The notes under the pieces are model-generated. The model was not told the DNA's origin. It searched no databases and saw only the letters and a program-made list of their open reading frames with translations. The translations under genes were made by a program, and so were the position numbers. Positions 7,823-17,773 of a stretch of 64,000 nucleotides of DNA are shown here, in pieces (positions within the stretch are counted from its first letter, which is position 1; each line of letters starts with the position of its first letter). The stretch covers positions 142,895 through 206,894 of the forward strand of contig NZ_JADKNH010000011.1 in NCBI RefSeq assembly GCF_015352425.1. The letters are read 5' to 3'. This DNA comes from Fusibacter ferrireducens (lineage in GTDB: Bacteria; Bacillota; Clostridia; Peptostreptococcales; Acidaminobacteraceae).

Positions 7823-9231
7823 AGATTATCATAAAAAAGCAAAAGAAGGCCTATGAAAAATGGCTTAAAATCGTGGTGGTGTTGGGATTGTTTATATTAG
7901 GCTACTTTGTAATGCAGCCTAAAGTTGAAATTGTTGAACGGAGCACCGTAGAAGTGCCGCAAGTTTCTGAGGATGTCGTACGCGTAAAATCTGAAGTTTT
8001 TATCCACGGTTTTGAATCGTATATAAAAGATATCAGATGGATTGACAATCAAATTTTGGTTATGAAAACCAATAAAGGGACTCAAAAGGATTCAGAATTT
8101 GAAGTGGATTTAGATGATCTCAGTGTCAATCTTGTGAACCTTGATGACTTTGAAGTGCCGACGATAACCATCAATGATATGATTATTGAGCATTTTGCCG
8201 TTCTTGATGAAAGTCCTACCAGAGCACTTTATTATATAGACCAAGAGGATTTAAGAGGTATTTACGCCTATGATGGCGAGGGCAATTATCTTTTTATTAC
8301 GAATAAAATGAAAGTGGGGAGCAATGAGATACCACTGATCAAACTTTCTGAGAATGGAAATAAAATGCTCTACGTTGAAGCTTCAACGGACAGATTGGTT
8401 ACGTATGATTTTACAACTCAAAAGAAAAAAATCTTATCACCTGTCGTCACTGAGAAAGCATTTTACGAGAATTGCATTTTGTCACCCGACGGCGGCTATA
8501 TTATTGTTATAGCAACGGATGACACGGCGTCGTTCAGCTGCTATGGCGCGGATAGCGGCAAACTCTATGTGGATAAAATAGAGGGAATCGATCCTAATTT
8601 TTCAAGGGAGAGCGATCGACTTTACTATTTTTACACTGGAGATATGACCTCTGACTTTACCGGTCAACGCTTAGGTGTGGTCACGTTAGATAAGCGCAAT
8701 ATTGCATATTTGACTTCGAATTCGGATGAAGTGTTCTTTAAGAGAATGTTGCCTGTGGAAAACAATCAACTCATCTATCTTGTTGGCATTAATGAGAATG
8801 ATTACTTTATAATTGACCAAGTTGTCATTTATTCGCCTGAAACAAATGAGAAAAAGAGTATTAGTGCTTTAAAGGGGATGCAAATTCATAAAGACTGTAA
8901 TTTCGATATCAATGGACAAATATTTTTGTTACCTGAAGCGGATAATCAGTTGACACTGCTCAATCTTGAAACGCAAGCAGTTCAAAATTTCTATGATTTG
9001 ACACGATTGTCTCAAGATGCTCTTTATATAAAAAATAGTGAAGGTTTTCTCTTGGGATATGGCAATACCATTTACAGAATCAATCAAAATGGTAAATCAA
9101 TGATTTATCAATATGAAGGCACATACGTTGATTCTTCCATCTCTCCAGAAGGAGATAAGATGCTCATTGTCAGCCAAGATGAAGAAGAGTTCAATTGTGT
9201 AATAACGTTTAAACTGGGCATTAACTACTGA
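7819..9231 (+). CDS. Membrane-anchored beta-propeller-like protein of unknown function
   Basis: A 470-residue protein with one N-terminal membrane helix (about residues 17-33, after a basic KKQKKAYEKW segment) and a long outside domain. The domain shows repeated beta motifs ending in GK/NK turns (LSPDGGYIIVIA, ISPEGDKMLIVS), typical of TolB/WD40-like propellers. There is no lipobox and no catalytic motif. The start codon overlaps the stop of the DNA methyltransferase gene. comEC follows about 130 bases later on the same strand. Function is unknown; a sensor or scaffold outside the membrane is possible. Confidence 0.7.
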   Translation: MKIIIKKQKKAYEKWLKIVVVLGLFILGYFVMQPKVEIVERSTVEVPQVSEDVVRVKSEVFIHGFESYIKDIRWIDNQILVMKTNKGTQKDSEFEVDLDDLSVNLVNLDDFEVPTITINDMIIEHFAVLDESPTRALYYIDQEDLRGIYAYDGEGNYLFITNKMKVGSNEIPLIKLSENGNKMLYVEASTDRLVTYDFTTQKKKILSPVVTEKAFYENCILSPDGGYIIVIATDDTASFSCYGADSGKLYVDKIEGIDPNFSRESDRLYYFYTGDMTSDFTGQRLGVVTLDKRNIAYLTSNSDEVFFKRMLPVENNQLIYLVGINENDYFIIDQVVIYSPETNEKKSISALKGMQIHKDCNFDINGQIFLLPEADNQLTLLNLETQAVQNFYDLTRLSQDALYIKNSEGFLLGYGNTIYRINQNGKSMIYQYEGTYVDSSISPEGDKMLIVSQDEEEFNCVITFKLGINY

Positions 9232-9365
9232 CAATAGGTTTAATACAGAATTTATAAAGACCTCTTTAGAAATCCTGCAAGGAAAATAAAAAAGCACAAC
9301 ATCCCATATATTGCCATCTGAGAAATTTTATGATATGCTCATATGGAATAATATGGGAGTTTTTT

Positions 9366-11507
9366 ATGTGCAAACAATTTATGAAAAACGGCAATATGAG
9401 GATCATGATAGTACGGAGTATGGTTGTATTAAGTCTTGTATCGACACTGCTTGTCCACTATATCATGCAATCACATTATATAAAAATGGTGACCGAATAT
9501 CGCTTTTCAACACCTTCTAATTTAAAACAAGAGCGTTATTTAAAACAAATCAAGGGGCATGTGGTTTCATTAAACAGCGAGAAAGAGACATTTATTTTTA
9601 AGCCAGATGATTTAAAGCATAAAATATGCGTTTATTATGAGGCTGAAAACATAGATGCAAGTGTCCTAGAAAAAGATATTTTAAGCCATACAGGTTTTGA
9701 AATAGAACTTGATATGAATGAAAGACAATTCAGGGGTACACACAATGCCTACGGTTTTGATTATCAAAAATATCTTTATGCCATGAATGTTGTAGGGCAG
9801 TACCATTTAAAAAGTTATAAAGTAAATCCAGAGGATTCAAAATTACTGTTTGCAGTGTTTAATCTAAATCGGATAAAGATCATACGGTATGCGGAAACGC
9901 ATTTTCCCCAGAGAGTATCTGAATACTTTAACGCTCTTGTTTTAGGGAGTAACGCACATCTCAGTGAAAAAGACCTTTTTCGAAAATTGGGCATCTCTCA
10001 TATATTTGCCATATCAGGCATGCACTTTGGGCTAATATATGCTTTTCTATATAAAATCATCAGAGGCCCAAGAAGCTTTAAAAGCATCTTTATAATCCTG
10101 ATTTTAATAATGTATTGGGGCTTGATTGGCTTCTCATACTCGGCAGGCAGAGCAGTATTTTTGGTGATTTACATAGAGATTTCAAGAATTCTTTTGAGAA
10201 AAATAGATTTGATAAGTGCAGTTGCATTCACAAATTTAATTTTATTGTTCATTTTCCCAAATGCTGTTCTGGCAGTATCATATCAACTTTCCTTTATCGC
10301 TTACTTACTCATTGCCTATGTATATCAAAAGGGATTCTCACACAAGCCCAAAAATAAATTTCTGGAAAATTTGAAATTGGCTCTCTTTATTCAAGTGTTT
10401 TTTTTGCCCATTCAACTCCATTACTTTAATGAAGTAAATTTATTGGCTTTTTTCCCGAATGTAATCATTGTACCCATGATAAGTGCGTTGTTTCCTTTTC
10501 TCTTTTTGATGCCTATTTTAGGGAAGCCGTTGTTTATTTTGATGGAGAAGTGTTTATACGGTGTGGAATTTTTGTCCAAGCAGATGCCACAATTGCTTGT
10601 CAGAGGACAACTTTTCACACCAAATCAATTTAGGATAATTGCAATAGCCACTTTATTTTTTGGCCTCTATAAATCCTGTAAAATTTCGGATGGCTTGATT
10701 TTAAAAAAAGGTAGAACCATGATTACAAGTTTAATAATTCTGAGCATGCTCCTTAGCGGCTTTCATTTTCCTGCAATGGAGGTCCATTTCTTTGATGTTG
10801 GTCACGGCGATTCGGCTTTGATTAGGCATGATCATGTCAATATATTGATAGATACCGGAGACCAATATACGGATTTAACTCAAATGCTCTTAAAAAGAGA
10901 TATTTATAAGATAGATGCTCTGATTCTATCGCATGCACACAACGATCATGTGGGAGGTGTGTTAAAGCTAGCAGAAACCTTTGACATCAATCAAATCTAT
11001 TGTAACCGTGAAACCCTTGAGGTCATTAAAGAGACTGTGAAAACGGATTCCGAGATCATTCTCGTGGAATCCACTATGGAAATTGTGATGGATGGTGTTA
11101 AGTTAACACTGATGCCAACAGTAGCCGATGATGCAAATGACAATGCAATTGCAGTTTGGTATGATTCTGAAGCCATTAAAGGTGTGTTCTTGGGGGATAT
11201 GAGTGGCGCCGTATATGAAAAATTACCGGCCGTGTTAAGCGATCTCGACTTTATTAAAATTGCGCATCATGGCTCTAAAACGGGATTGAGTACCACTTTT
11301 TTAGACAGACACCAAATCCAATATGCCATAATATCACACGATGAAAAATATTTGATGCCCAATAAGAGTATTATAGATCTGTTAAAAAAACAGGACATCG
11401 AAATCTATGAGACATATAATTGTGGGGAAATTATTTTAACTGGAAAGGGGATTCAGTGTTACTTAGACAATAATCCATCGAAGAATCCCAACAGATTTGT
11501 GAAATAG
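9366..11507 (+). CDS. comEC: ComEC/Rec2 DNA-uptake channel
   Basis: A 713-residue inner-membrane channel for entry of transforming single-stranded DNA. After an N-terminal helix there is an OB-like domain (about 40-150), then the Competence membrane domain with its signature HIFAISGMHFGLIYAF, and a C-terminal metallo-beta-lactamase-like domain with FFDVGHGDSALI and SHAHNDHVGG, complete in its metal ligands. I chose ATG 9366 because gggag lies 6 bases upstream; an in-frame ATG at 9330 lacks such a site. Standing next to holA is the usual clostridial or bacillar order. Other competence genes are not in the window. Confidence 0.93.
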   Translation: MCKQFMKNGNMRIMIVRSMVVLSLVSTLLVHYIMQSHYIKMVTEYRFSTPSNLKQERYLKQIKGHVVSLNSEKETFIFKPDDLKHKICVYYEAENIDASVLEKDILSHTGFEIELDMNERQFRGTHNAYGFDYQKYLYAMNVVGQYHLKSYKVNPEDSKLLFAVFNLNRIKIIRYAETHFPQRVSEYFNALVLGSNAHLSEKDLFRKLGISHIFAISGMHFGLIYAFLYKIIRGPRSFKSIFIILILIMYWGLIGFSYSAGRAVFLVIYIEISRILLRKIDLISAVAFTNLILLFIFPNAVLAVSYQLSFIAYLLIAYVYQKGFSHKPKNKFLENLKLALFIQVFFLPIQLHYFNEVNLLAFFPNVIIVPMISALFPFLFLMPILGKPLFILMEKCLYGVEFLSKQMPQLLVRGQLFTPNQFRIIAIATLFFGLYKSCKISDGLILKKGRTMITSLIILSMLLSGFHFPAMEVHFFDVGHGDSALIRHDHVNILIDTGDQYTDLTQMLLKRDIYKIDALILSHAHNDHVGGVLKLAETFDINQIYCNRETLEVIKETVKTDSEIILVESTMEIVMDGVKLTLMPTVADDANDNAIAVWYDSEAIKGVFLGDMSGAVYEKLPAVLSDLDFIKIAHHGSKTGLSTTFLDRHQIQYAIISHDEKYLMPNKSIIDLLKKQDIEIYETYNCGEIILTGKGIQCYLDNNPSKNPNRFVK

Positions 11508-11571
11508 ACTATCATTTTAGTGAAATTGCTGTTACTATTTTATAAGAACATTTGAGAAGGAGTCTTTATTC

Positions 11572-12585
11572 ATGGATTTTATGACCTACTATAAGCAATT
11601 AAAAAACAATGAAATTGCTGCTTTGAATTTAATAACGGGAAATGAACAATATTTAATTGATAATATCGTCAAAATGATTGAAAAGAGTTTTCTGATAGAT
11701 GCATATAAGGATCTAAACTTCACAACGATAGAAGGACAATTTGATGTAGATCAATTTTTGAGCATTTCTGAAACACTGCCCTTTTTCGATGAGAAAAGGA
11801 TTGTTTTTGTCAATAATGTGGGACTTTTCAAAAATGTCAAGGAAGAAGCGGAATCTAAGTTGTTGGCATTTCTTAAATCCATACCAGAGCAGACTGTCCT
11901 GCTCTTTGTGGAGAAGGACTTAGATAAGCGGAAAAAACTTTATAAGTTCATGACGAAGGCAGGTACTTGCGTCAGTATAGATAAAATGACACACTCGGAG
12001 TTTTTTAAATGGGTCAGTAAGAAATTTAAATCCTACGACAAACCCATTTCGAACCATGCACTCAATTATTTTATTGAAATGAGCAATTATTTAGATAAGG
12101 AATCCAATAAGAATCTATATGATGTTGACAACACCATCAAATCTCTTGTGAACAACGAAAGCGAAATCACAGAGCAAATCATTAATCAATATCTAGAGAT
12201 TCCGATAGAGCATAATATCTTTAAAATGATAGATGCCATAAGTGAAAAGAAAATACAGACAAGCCTGCTGATTTTAAATGAGTTGGTGGGGAATGGTGAA
12301 CCCGAAATCAAGATATTCTATTTAATCAATCAACAGTTTAGGAATATTTTGAAAACCAAGTATTTGATTAAGAACGGTTATTCCAGTAATATTGTGGCAA
12401 CCAAGCTTGGGATTCATCCATTTGTAGCAAAAAAAGCCGCTCATTTTGCCAATCAATATTCTTTTGAGGCGCTTCACAAAATAGTAGATATTGTTGAAAC
12501 AGTAGACATAGAAATGAAATCAACTGGTCTTTCACCACACTTGTTGATAGAGAAGGCACTGTTTCAAATTCATACGATTGAATAA
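11572..12585 (+). CDS. holA: DNA polymerase III subunit delta
   Basis: A 337-residue clamp-loader subunit that opens the beta clamp for the replicative polymerase. N-terminal LNLITGNEQYLID and LPFFDEKRIVFVNN are characteristic of the AAA-like domain of HolA, which lacks a functional Walker A. The C-terminal collar domain includes LINQQFRNILKTKYL and LGIHPFVAKKAA. Length matches the family. It follows comEC in the same direction with ggag before the ATG. It ends at a bidirectional terminator facing rpsT. Confidence 0.93.
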   Translation: MDFMTYYKQLKNNEIAALNLITGNEQYLIDNIVKMIEKSFLIDAYKDLNFTTIEGQFDVDQFLSISETLPFFDEKRIVFVNNVGLFKNVKEEAESKLLAFLKSIPEQTVLLFVEKDLDKRKKLYKFMTKAGTCVSIDKMTHSEFFKWVSKKFKSYDKPISNHALNYFIEMSNYLDKESNKNLYDVDNTIKSLVNNESEITEQIINQYLEIPIEHNIFKMIDAISEKKIQTSLLILNELVGNGEPEIKIFYLINQQFRNILKTKYLIKNGYSSNIVATKLGIHPFVAKKAAHFANQYSFEALHKIVDIVETVDIEMKSTGLSPHLLIEKALFQIHTIE

Positions 12586-12672
12586 GGCCTAATTCTCTGT
12601 ATTGATGAATATAAATTACGGCACTGAATGAAAAGGGATATGAATAAAAAGAGATGCATGCAAAAAAAGACG

Positions 12673-12720
12673 AAAGCGTACATAAATGTACGCTTTTTAA
12701 TATTTGATCAAATATTAAAT
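12673..12720. terminator. Bidirectional terminator between holA and rpsT
   Basis: The stem aaagcgtaca/tgtacgcttt with loop taaa at 12673-12696 is followed by tttt on the plus strand and by a T-rich stretch on the minus strand. A perfect palindrome (ttaatatttga/tcaaatattaa) follows at about 12697-12719. The pair separates convergent holA (+) and rpsT (-). Confidence 0.75.
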
Positions 12721-12770
12721 TGACACGGTCTCTTCTTTCGGGGACTTTCAAAATTAATATAAGTTAAACT

Positions 12771-13037
12771 CTATTCAGCCGCAGCGTTTAATCTTTTTCT
12801 TAATCTTGAAACTTTTCTTGAAGCTGCATTCTTATGGAATGTACCTTTAGCGCCAGCTTGAGTCATTTTCTTTTCAAAGAATCTTAATTTTTCTTCTGCA
12901 AGATTTTTATCGCCAGATGCTAATGCTTCTAAGAATCTCTTTTCAGCAGTTTTGACAGCTGATTTTCTTGATTTGTTTACAGCTGTTTTTTTGCTGATAA
13001 CACTGATTCTCTTCTTAGCTGATTTAATATTAGCCAT
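12771..13037 (-). CDS. rpsT: 30S ribosomal protein S20
   Basis: An 88-residue, very basic, all-helical protein beginning MANIKSAKKRI and ending RLRKRLNAAAE, typical of S20, which binds 16S rRNA and helps assemble the small subunit. The Shine-Dalgarno ggaggtgaac lies directly upstream. As in many Firmicutes it is divergent from lepA. Confidence 0.97.
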   Translation of the reverse strand: MANIKSAKKRISVISKKTAVNKSRKSAVKTAEKRFLEALASGDKNLAEEKLRFFEKKMTQAGAKGTFHKNAASRKVSRLRKRLNAAAE

Positions 13038-13072
13038 TTATGTTCACCTCCCCGCAGTTTTTCAACATTCTT

Positions 13073-13101
13073 ATTCTATCACGCAGTTTTCAAGAAATCA
13101 A
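13073..13101 (-). promoter_or_regulatory. rpsT promoter
   Basis: On the minus strand, TTGATT (13096-13101) and TAGAAT (13073-13078) are 17 bases apart, about 35 bases upstream of the rpsT start. Confidence 0.65.
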
Positions 13102-13118
13102 GTTTTTTTTAAATGTAT

Positions 13119-13147
13119 TTGAGAAGGCCAACATCATATGTTATAAT
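13119..13147 (+). promoter_or_regulatory. lepA promoter
   Basis: TTGAGA (13119-13124) and a perfect TATAAT (13142-13147) have a 17-base spacer, about 75 bases upstream of the lepA ATG. Confidence 0.7.
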
Positions 13148-13223
13148 TGTTAGGTACATTTTTAGAAGGCAATTTAAACGGTTTACGTTTAGAATATACA
13201 GTCACTGTTAAGGAGGCATATAA

Positions 13224-15035
13224 ATGTCTAGTGAAAGGCAAAAATATATTAGAAATTTTTCGATTATTGCACATATTGATCATGGTAAGTCCACACTTGC
13301 TGACCGTCTCATTGAAAAGACTGGATTGCTGACTCAACGGGAGATGAAGGCACAAGTACTCGACAGTATGGATCTCGAAAGAGAACGTGGTATTACCATT
13401 AAATTACAAACCACACGTCTTGTCTATAGAGCAAAAGATGGTCATGAATATCTTTTAAATTTAATTGACACGCCAGGTCATGTGGACTTTACGTATGAAG
13501 TTTCAAGATCTCTTGCTGCTTGTGAAGGTGCTATTTTAGTCGTGGATGCCACTCAGGGTGTAGAGGCGCAGACGCTTGCTAATGTGCATCTTGCAGATGA
13601 ACAAGGCCTAGAGATCGTTCCAGTGCTCAACAAGATTGACTTGCCAAGTGCAAGACCTGATGAGATTATTGAAGAAATTGAAGAAATTATTGGCGTAATC
13701 GCAGAAAATGCGCCTCAAATCTCTGCTAAGAACGGCTTGAACATTGAAGATGTTCTAGAGCGTATTGTAGAAGCAGTACCGCCTCCAGATGGCGATGAAC
13801 AGGCACCACTTAAAGCCCTTATTTTTGATTCATATTATGATGCTTATAAAGGCGCTGTGGCATATATTCGAGTTATGGAAGGTTCTATCAAAAAGGGCGA
13901 TCAAATCTTAATGATGGCCGCTAATAAAAAATTCGATGTGGTGGAAGTGGGCATTTCTGTACCAAGTCCTCTTGCAGTTCCAGAACTTCGAGCAGGAGAT
14001 GTTGGCTATGTGACTGCCAGTATCAAGAATGTTGTTGATTGCAGGGTTGGGGATACGATTACCAGTGCAATCACGCCTACTCCAGAAGCGCTTCCAGGTT
14101 ATAAGAAGGCGACTTCCATGGTCTTTTGCGGTATTTATCCTGCTGAAGGCGAGAGTTATGACGAAGTCAGAGATGCTCTGGAAAAATTGCAACTCAATGA
14201 TGCGGCACTCTCCTTTGAACCGGAGACTTCCGTAGCGCTCGGATTTGGCTTTAGATGTGGATTTTTAGGGCTTCTACATCTTGAGATTATTCAACAGAGA
14301 ATTGATAGAGAATTTGATCTCGACATCATTGCAACTGCACCAAGTGTTATCTATAGGATCACAACCAACAGCGGTGAAGTCATGATGATTCAAAATCCAT
14401 CCAACTTGCCGCCTATTACTGAGATTGCATTGATGGAGGAGCCCATAGTTGAAGCTAAAATCATAGTCCCTAACGAATATGTCGGCAACATTATGGAACT
14501 CTGTCAAAACAGACGTGGCACAATGCTTCATATGGACTATTTGGACCCAAAACGTGTTATTTTACACTATGATTTGCCACTTAATGAAGTTATTTATGAC
14601 TTTTTTGATGCACTTAAGTCGAAGACAAGGGGTTATGGATCACTCGACTACGAGTTCTCAGAGTATAGACCGTCTGAACTGGTTAAACTGGATATTTTGC
14701 TGAATAAAGAAAACATTGATGCTTTTTCAATGATTGTCCATAAAACCAAGGCAGAAAGCAGAGGCAGAGTCATCTGTGAAAGATTGAAAGAGGTTATTCC
14801 ACGCCAGATGTTTGTCATTCCAATTCAAGCGGCAATCGGTTCCAAAGTAATTGCTCGAGAGACCATTAGCGCTATGCGTAAAGATGTCCTTGCGAAATGT
14901 TATGGGGGAGATATCTCTCGTAAGAAAAAACTTTTAGAAAAGCAAAAAGAGGGTAAGAAGAAAATGAGACAACTTGGCTCTGTGGATGTGCCACAACAAG
15001 CCTTTTTATCAGTGCTCAAATTTGATGATAATTAA
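13224..15035 (+). CDS. lepA: Elongation factor 4 (LepA)
   Basis: A 603-residue translational GTPase that acts on ribosomes in or near the pre-translocation state. G1 is AHIDHGKST (about 16-24), then DTPGH and NKID. Domains follow the order G, II, III (EF-G like), V and the LepA-specific C-terminal domain with [23 protein letters not shown] near residues 555-577 (cited as a family landmark). Length is normal. A strong Shine-Dalgarno (aaggagg) precedes the ATG. It is followed by an intrinsic terminator. Confidence 0.97.
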   Translation: MSSERQKYIRNFSIIAHIDHGKSTLADRLIEKTGLLTQREMKAQVLDSMDLERERGITIKLQTTRLVYRAKDGHEYLLNLIDTPGHVDFTYEVSRSLAACEGAILVVDATQGVEAQTLANVHLADEQGLEIVPVLNKIDLPSARPDEIIEEIEEIIGVIAENAPQISAKNGLNIEDVLERIVEAVPPPDGDEQAPLKALIFDSYYDAYKGAVAYIRVMEGSIKKGDQILMMAANKKFDVVEVGISVPSPLAVPELRAGDVGYVTASIKNVVDCRVGDTITSAITPTPEALPGYKKATSMVFCGIYPAEGESYDEVRDALEKLQLNDAALSFEPETSVALGFGFRCGFLGLLHLEIIQQRIDREFDLDIIATAPSVIYRITTNSGEVMMIQNPSNLPPITEIALMEEPIVEAKIIVPNEYVGNIMELCQNRRGTMLHMDYLDPKRVILHYDLPLNEVIYDFFDALKSKTRGYGSLDYEFSEYRPSELVKLDILLNKENIDAFSMIVHKTKAESRGRVICERLKEVIPRQMFVIPIQAAIGSKVIARETISAMRKDVLAKCYGGDISRKKKLLEKQKEGKKKMRQLGSVDVPQQAFLSVLKFDDN

Positions 15036-15040
15036 GATTT

Positions 15041-15070
15041 AGGCAATCGGATTTTTCCGGTTGCCTTTTT
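15041..15070 (+). terminator. lepA terminator
   Basis: The stem aggcaatcgg/ccggttgcct (one G-U pair) is followed by ttttt, 6 bases after the lepA stop. Confidence 0.85.
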
Positions 15071-15168
15071 GCCCATTTTGAATTTAAAAAAGAATATGTT
15101 GTATCTAGGATCAAATGATGCAAGTATTTTGTTCCATTTACCTGGATACGATTAAAGAGGAGGTTCTC

Positions 15169-16353
15169 ATGAGTTTAACGATGAATACGTTAAAAACAGA
15201 TGAAATAAGTTTGTATATTCATATTCCATTTTGTGTTGAAAAATGTCTGTATTGTGATTTCATATCCTATAAAATATCAGATGCGGAGAAACATAATTCA
15301 GTAGAAATTTATGTTCAAGCCCTCAAAAAAGAAATTGATCTGTATGAAACACTTTTGAGAGATTCTAAAGTTTCTACGATTTTCATAGGCGGTGGCACAC
15401 CTTCGAGCATAGAAGGACGCTATATTTTAGAGATTATAAATCAGATTAAACAGTATAACGCGCTTTTAGAACTGAAAGAGTTTACTATTGAAATCAATCC
15501 AGGAACACTTAATGATGAAAAAATTAATGCCTATCTAGCCGCTGGCGTCAATCGTGTCAGCATGGGCGTTCAATCTGCAGAAGATACCCTCTTAAAATCC
15601 ATTGGTAGAATTCACACTTTCAATGAGTTTCTAACGACCTATAGGGGCATTCGCGAAAAAGGTTTTGATAATGTGAATTTGGATCTTATGTTTGGCCTGC
15701 CCAACCAGTCGATTGCAGATGTGGAACACACCCTTAAGATCATTACGGAACTCAATCCAGAACACATCTCTGCATATGCATTGAAGCTTGAAGAGGGAAC
15801 GCCTCTATATCGTGCTCACAAGAGAGGTGAAATTGTTTTGCCTGATGAAGAGACTGAAAGAGCGATGTATCACCTCATTGAAAATATATTAGAAGAAAAG
15901 GGCTATGTGCAATATGAAATATCGAATTTTGCCAAACCCAATAAGGCGTCTAATCACAATTTAGTCTATTGGGAAAATAAATCCTATCTTGGCCTTGGCA
16001 TAGCATCCCATAGCAAAGTTGGTTCGTTAAGGTTTAGCAATTTTTCCAATTTTCCTGAATATATAAATGCATTAAATCAAAATACAAAACCCGTGAATGA
16101 AGAGACACCGATTGAGAAAGATGAAGACTTGTTTGAAACCATTATGTTGGGACTCAGGCTCAATAAGGGGATTGCCATAGAAGCTATCAATAAAAAATAT
16201 GAAATTGATTTTTTAGAGAAATATCAACATGCAATTGAAAAACTTAAATCACAAAAACTGATCTTGCACGATATAGAAGCAAAGCAGATATGTCTTACAC
16301 CACTGGGCAGAGATCTATCCAATCAAGTCTTCCTAGAGTTTATGCCAGACTAG
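15169..16353 (+). CDS. hemW: Radical SAM heme chaperone HemW
   Basis: A 394-residue radical SAM protein. The cluster motif is CxxxCxxC (Cys 22, 26, 29) followed by DF. This CxxxCxxCDF form marks HemW, a heme-insertion chaperone, rather than the coproporphyrinogen dehydrogenase HemN, which has a further Cys. IGGGTPS and EINPG follow, and the C-terminal HemN_C region with LGLGIASHS is present. ATG 15169 is chosen because agaggagg lies 6 bases before it; an in-frame ATG at 15115 has no such site. The lepA-hemW-hrcA order is standard in Clostridia. Confidence 0.92.
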   Translation: MSLTMNTLKTDEISLYIHIPFCVEKCLYCDFISYKISDAEKHNSVEIYVQALKKEIDLYETLLRDSKVSTIFIGGGTPSSIEGRYILEIINQIKQYNALLELKEFTIEINPGTLNDEKINAYLAAGVNRVSMGVQSAEDTLLKSIGRIHTFNEFLTTYRGIREKGFDNVNLDLMFGLPNQSIADVEHTLKIITELNPEHISAYALKLEEGTPLYRAHKRGEIVLPDEETERAMYHLIENILEEKGYVQYEISNFAKPNKASNHNLVYWENKSYLGLGIASHSKVGSLRFSNFSNFPEYINALNQNTKPVNEETPIEKDEDLFETIMLGLRLNKGIAIEAINKKYEIDFLEKYQHAIEKLKSQKLILHDIEAKQICLTPLGRDLSNQVFLEFMPD

Positions 16354-16360
16354 GACAGTG

Positions 16361-16383
16361 ACAAAAGTTTCCTTTTGTTTTCA
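16361..16383 (+). terminator. Weak hemW terminator
   Basis: A 7-bp stem acaaaag/cttttgt with loop tttc and a short T run, 8 bases after the hemW stop. Confidence 0.45.
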
Positions 16384-16467
16384 TCTAAATGGAGTTAAAA
16401 GGTAAGCGTTGTGGCATTTACAGGAATGTAAGTGTTGTGGCGTCTAATAGAAGTGATACAGAATATA

Positions 16468-16547
16468 AGTGAAGCCTAAATAGCTTTCGTAGGTTCCTTC
16501 CGCAGTGAGCGAGGACTAGAACCGAAGAAAGCTATTTAGGCTTCACT
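16468..16547. repeat. 80-nt hairpin of unknown role between hemW and hrcA
   Basis: A perfect 21-bp outer stem (agtgaagcctaaatagctttc with its reverse complement) plus an inner ggttc/gaacc stem encloses a GC-richer loop with cgcagtgagcgagg. No T tract follows on either strand, so it does not look like an ordinary terminator. It lies about 60 bases before the heat-shock promoter. It could be a small mobile palindrome or a structured RNA. Confidence 0.6.
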
Positions 16548-16605
16548 ATTCCAACACTAAAATTTTAACGAAATGTAAATAGAGTATAAATATTAAAAAA
16601 GAAGG

Positions 16606-16634
16606 TTGACAACTCAACTGGTTGGCGGTATATT
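16606..16634 (+). promoter_or_regulatory. Sigma-A promoter of the hrcA-dnaK operon
   Basis: Perfect TTGACA (16606-16611) and TATATT (16629-16634) with a 17-base spacer, placed so that transcription should start at or next to the CIRCE operator. Confidence 0.85.
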
Positions 16635-16643
16635 ATATATAGA

Positions 16644-16670
16644 TTAGCACTCCTTAAAGATGAGTGCTAA
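16644..16670 (+). promoter_or_regulatory. CIRCE operator (HrcA binding site)
   Basis: The sequence TTAGCACTC-N9-GAGTGCTAA is a perfect match to the CIRCE consensus. It lies just after the -10 box and 18 bases before hrcA. By analogy with other Firmicutes, HrcA binds here and represses the operon until heat stress. Confidence 0.97.
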
Positions 16671-16688
16671 CAAAAAGGTGGTGACAAG

Positions 16689-17714
16689 ATGTTATCAGAA
16701 AGGCAACTCCGCATCTTAGAGGCAATCATCGTAGACTTTATCGACACAGCTCAACCGGTGGGTTCTAGAACCATTTCTAAAAAATATCCTTTGGGCATAA
16801 GTTCAGCAACGATTAGAAACGAGATGGCAGATCTAGAGGAACTGGGGTATTTAGAACAGCCGCACACATCGGCTGGAAGAGTGCCTTCGGAACTTGGCTA
16901 TCGGCTGTATGTGGATTCACTGACAAATCTGCACACAATCGGAACAGAGCAGAAGGAATTGATTCAATCTCTTCTTTTAAAAAGAATTATTGAAGCCAAT
17001 GATATTGCAGATCAATCTGCTAAAATATTAGCTGATTTTACTGGATTAGTAGCTGTGGTGACCATTCCTCAATTTAATAAGTGTCGTTTGGCAAATTTTA
17101 AAATGGTAAAGGTTACGGACACAAAAGTGCTTCTAATTTTAGTAACAGATAATGGTATTGTCAAAAATGTTCAACTGGGCATATCTAATACGGATCAATA
17201 TATTTTGGATAAGATATCTGATACAATGCTCAGTTTTCTGATGGGTGAGACCATTAAGAATATTGATGTACGTTTGATATCAAAGTTAAAGGAAAAACTG
17301 AGTTCGTTTGGCGATATCGTAGATTATTTGATTCCTATACTGAAAGATGCCTTTAAAAATTTGGATGATAATGAGATCCATGTCGCTGGAGAGCAAAATA
17401 TTCTATCTATATTGGAATTTTCTGAATCTGAAAGAGCAAAACAAATTTTCAACTTTTTAAAGTCATCTGAAAATTTAAAAGCATTGGCACAGACGATGGA
17501 TACGAGTAAACTTTCCATAAAAATCGGTACCGAAATTGGCATAAAAGAATTAGAAGATTGTAGTGTCATTTCCTCTATGTACAAAGTTGATGGCAAAAAC
17601 GAAGGCAAAATTTTAGTGATTGGGCCTAAGCGTATCGATTATGGTTCGGTGATATCCATTGTAAATTATATTAGCAATACATTATCAGATTTATTTTCTG
17701 GTATATATTTATAA
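16689..17714 (+). CDS. hrcA: Heat-inducible transcription repressor HrcA
   Basis: A 341-residue repressor of class I heat-shock genes. The N-terminal winged helix is visible in LSERQLRILEAIIVDFIDT and SSATIRNEMADLEELGYLEQPHTSAGRVPS. The GAF-like and inserted dimerisation regions follow. Shine-Dalgarno aaggtgg precedes the ATG. It is the first gene of hrcA-grpE-dnaK-dnaJ and has CIRCE immediately upstream, so it is autoregulated. Confidence 0.96.
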   Translation: MLSERQLRILEAIIVDFIDTAQPVGSRTISKKYPLGISSATIRNEMADLEELGYLEQPHTSAGRVPSELGYRLYVDSLTNLHTIGTEQKELIQSLLLKRIIEANDIADQSAKILADFTGLVAVVTIPQFNKCRLANFKMVKVTDTKVLLILVTDNGIVKNVQLGISNTDQYILDKISDTMLSFLMGETIKNIDVRLISKLKEKLSSFGDIVDYLIPILKDAFKNLDDNEIHVAGEQNILSILEFSESERAKQIFNFLKSSENLKALAQTMDTSKLSIKIGTEIGIKELEDCSVISSMYKVDGKNEGKILVIGPKRIDYGSVISIVNYISNTLSDLFSGIYL

Positions 17715-17773
17715 GAAATTCAACAATAGAACCTTAGTAAATGTAAGTAAAAACGTAAAAGAGGATGAGACAA

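Noticed and set aside
12368..12751. A 127-residue minus-strand frame opposite holA
   Set aside because: Overlaps the conserved holA 3' end and a bidirectional terminator; no family or start signal.
16468..16547. The 80-nt hairpin as a possible additional attC site
   Set aside because: Its stem is perfect to the ends and it lacks the R''/R' (xxxTAAC / GTTxxxx) boxes, the conserved GCGGGAAC end and the inner cttgc hairpin of the true sites at 59-62 kb.
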